Shown one piece after another: positions 14,493-14,661 of a DNA stretch of 14,661 nucleotides. The translations under genes were made by a program, and so were the position numbers. Location of the stretch: contig DAHVVW010000010.1 of NCBI GenBank assembly GCA_027357125.1, positions 1-14,661 on the forward strand, given 5' to 3'. A model generated the notes under the pieces. The model was not told the DNA's origin. It was given only the letters and a program-made list of their open reading frames with translations, and searched no databases. Position 1 is the stretch's first letter. Every line of letters starts with the position of its first letter. The DNA is from Clostridiales bacterium. GTDB taxonomy: Bacteria; Bacillota; Desulfitobacteriia; Desulfitobacteriales; Desulfitobacteriaceae.

Positions 14493-14661
14493 GCGAAAAG
14501 CAGCACCCCGCGACGCCTCGGCGGCGCCAGGATGCCCGTAAAAAAGGCCAGGTTCTTAAAAGCCAGGAACTGACATCGGCGCTTTTGCTTTTGGGTTTTG
14601 TAGTGATCCTTAAATACTGGTTTCCGGCGATGTTTGTACGCATGGCAGATCTCTTTTCCTA
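14489..14661 (+). CDS. flhB: Flagellar export switch protein FlhB, N-terminal fragment (3' end outside window)
   Basis: FlhB is the export-gate component whose cytoplasmic domain switches secretion from hook to filament substrates. Only 57 codons are in the window, open to the last base. The start is GTG at 14489, overlapping the fliR TGA by 4 nt, with G-rich sequence (14476-14480) 8 nt upstream; the ATG at 14487 is followed at once by TGA and cannot be used. The first residues, MSEKQHPATPRRRQDARKKG then QVLKSQEL, fit the basic FlhB N-terminus (usual form: EKT-x-PTP-K-x-x-DARKKGQV-x-KS-x-E). A hydrophobic first membrane helix begins near residue 30. The self-cleaving NPTH site would lie far downstream. 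Position after fliR supports the call. Confidence 0.93.
   Translation, partial: MSEKQHPATPRRRQDARKKGQVLKSQELTSALLLLGFVVILKYWFPAMFVRMADLFS

Noticed and set aside
1..14661. CRISPR arrays, IS elements, tRNA/rRNA genes, attachment sites
   Set aside because: No direct-repeat arrays, terminal inverted repeats, transposase-like frames or tRNA-like folds were seen; almost every base is in a flagellar or chemotaxis gene.

Overview
This window is one continuous block of plus-strand flagellar and chemotaxis genes, cut at both ends: the 3' end of cheA at the left and the first 57 codons of flhB at the right. The order is cheA (partial)-cheW-cheB-flgC-fliE-fliF-fliG-fliH-fliI-fliJ-flbD/swrD-fliL-fliM-fliY-cheY-fliO-fliP-fliQ-fliR-flhB (partial). 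The organism looks like a motile Bacillota (Firmicutes) species, most likely of the Clostridia. This rests on FliY (a CheC-like phosphatase fused to a FliN domain) in place of plain FliN, the fliM-fliY-cheY-fliO-P-Q-R-flhB order, the FlbD/SwrD gene next to fliL, a FliP without a long cleavable leader, strong AGGAGG-type ribosome sites, and a G+C content near one half judged by eye. I cannot name a genus.

Layout: (1) 2-2753, chemotaxis signalling: histidine kinase CheA, its coupling protein CheW, and the receptor methylesterase CheB. (2) 2763-5306, base of the motor: proximal rod FlgC, rod/MS-ring adapter FliE, and MS-ring FliF. (3) 5307-8966, rotor and export energetics: FliG, then the FliH-FliI-FliJ ATPase complex. 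(4) 8980-9619, the small torque-related protein FlbD/SwrD and the stator-associated FliL. (5) 9659-12269, the switch: FliM, FliY and the response regulator CheY. (6) 12271-14661, the export gate: FliO, FliP, FliQ, FliR and the start of FlhB.

Together these cover signal processing (CheA/CheW to CheY-P, read by FliM and FliY and dephosphorylated by FliY), adaptation (CheB), the rotor, and the secretion apparatus that exports rod, hook and filament. The genes are tightly packed: seven neighbouring pairs overlap, by 4 to 41 nt, fliF and fliG abut exactly, and all but one of the remaining gaps are about 40 nt or less. The one larger gap is the 101 nt between fliE and fliF. This points to a single long transcript with translational coupling, although the promoter lies outside the window.

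I do not see an undescribed system. What departs from the textbook Bacillota fla/che operon is the layout. flgB is not in front of flgC, whose place is taken by the cheA-cheW-cheB block. The usual fliK-flgD-flgE hook cassette is absent between fliJ and flbD, and motA/motB are not here. Other points worth a look are an expanded FlgC, a long Pro/Ala/Tyr-rich linker in FliY, an apparent TTG start for fliR, and a possible hairpin over the fliF ribosome site. I found no RNA genes, mobile elements, CRISPR arrays or convincing terminators, and no gene-free stretch longer than about 101 nt.
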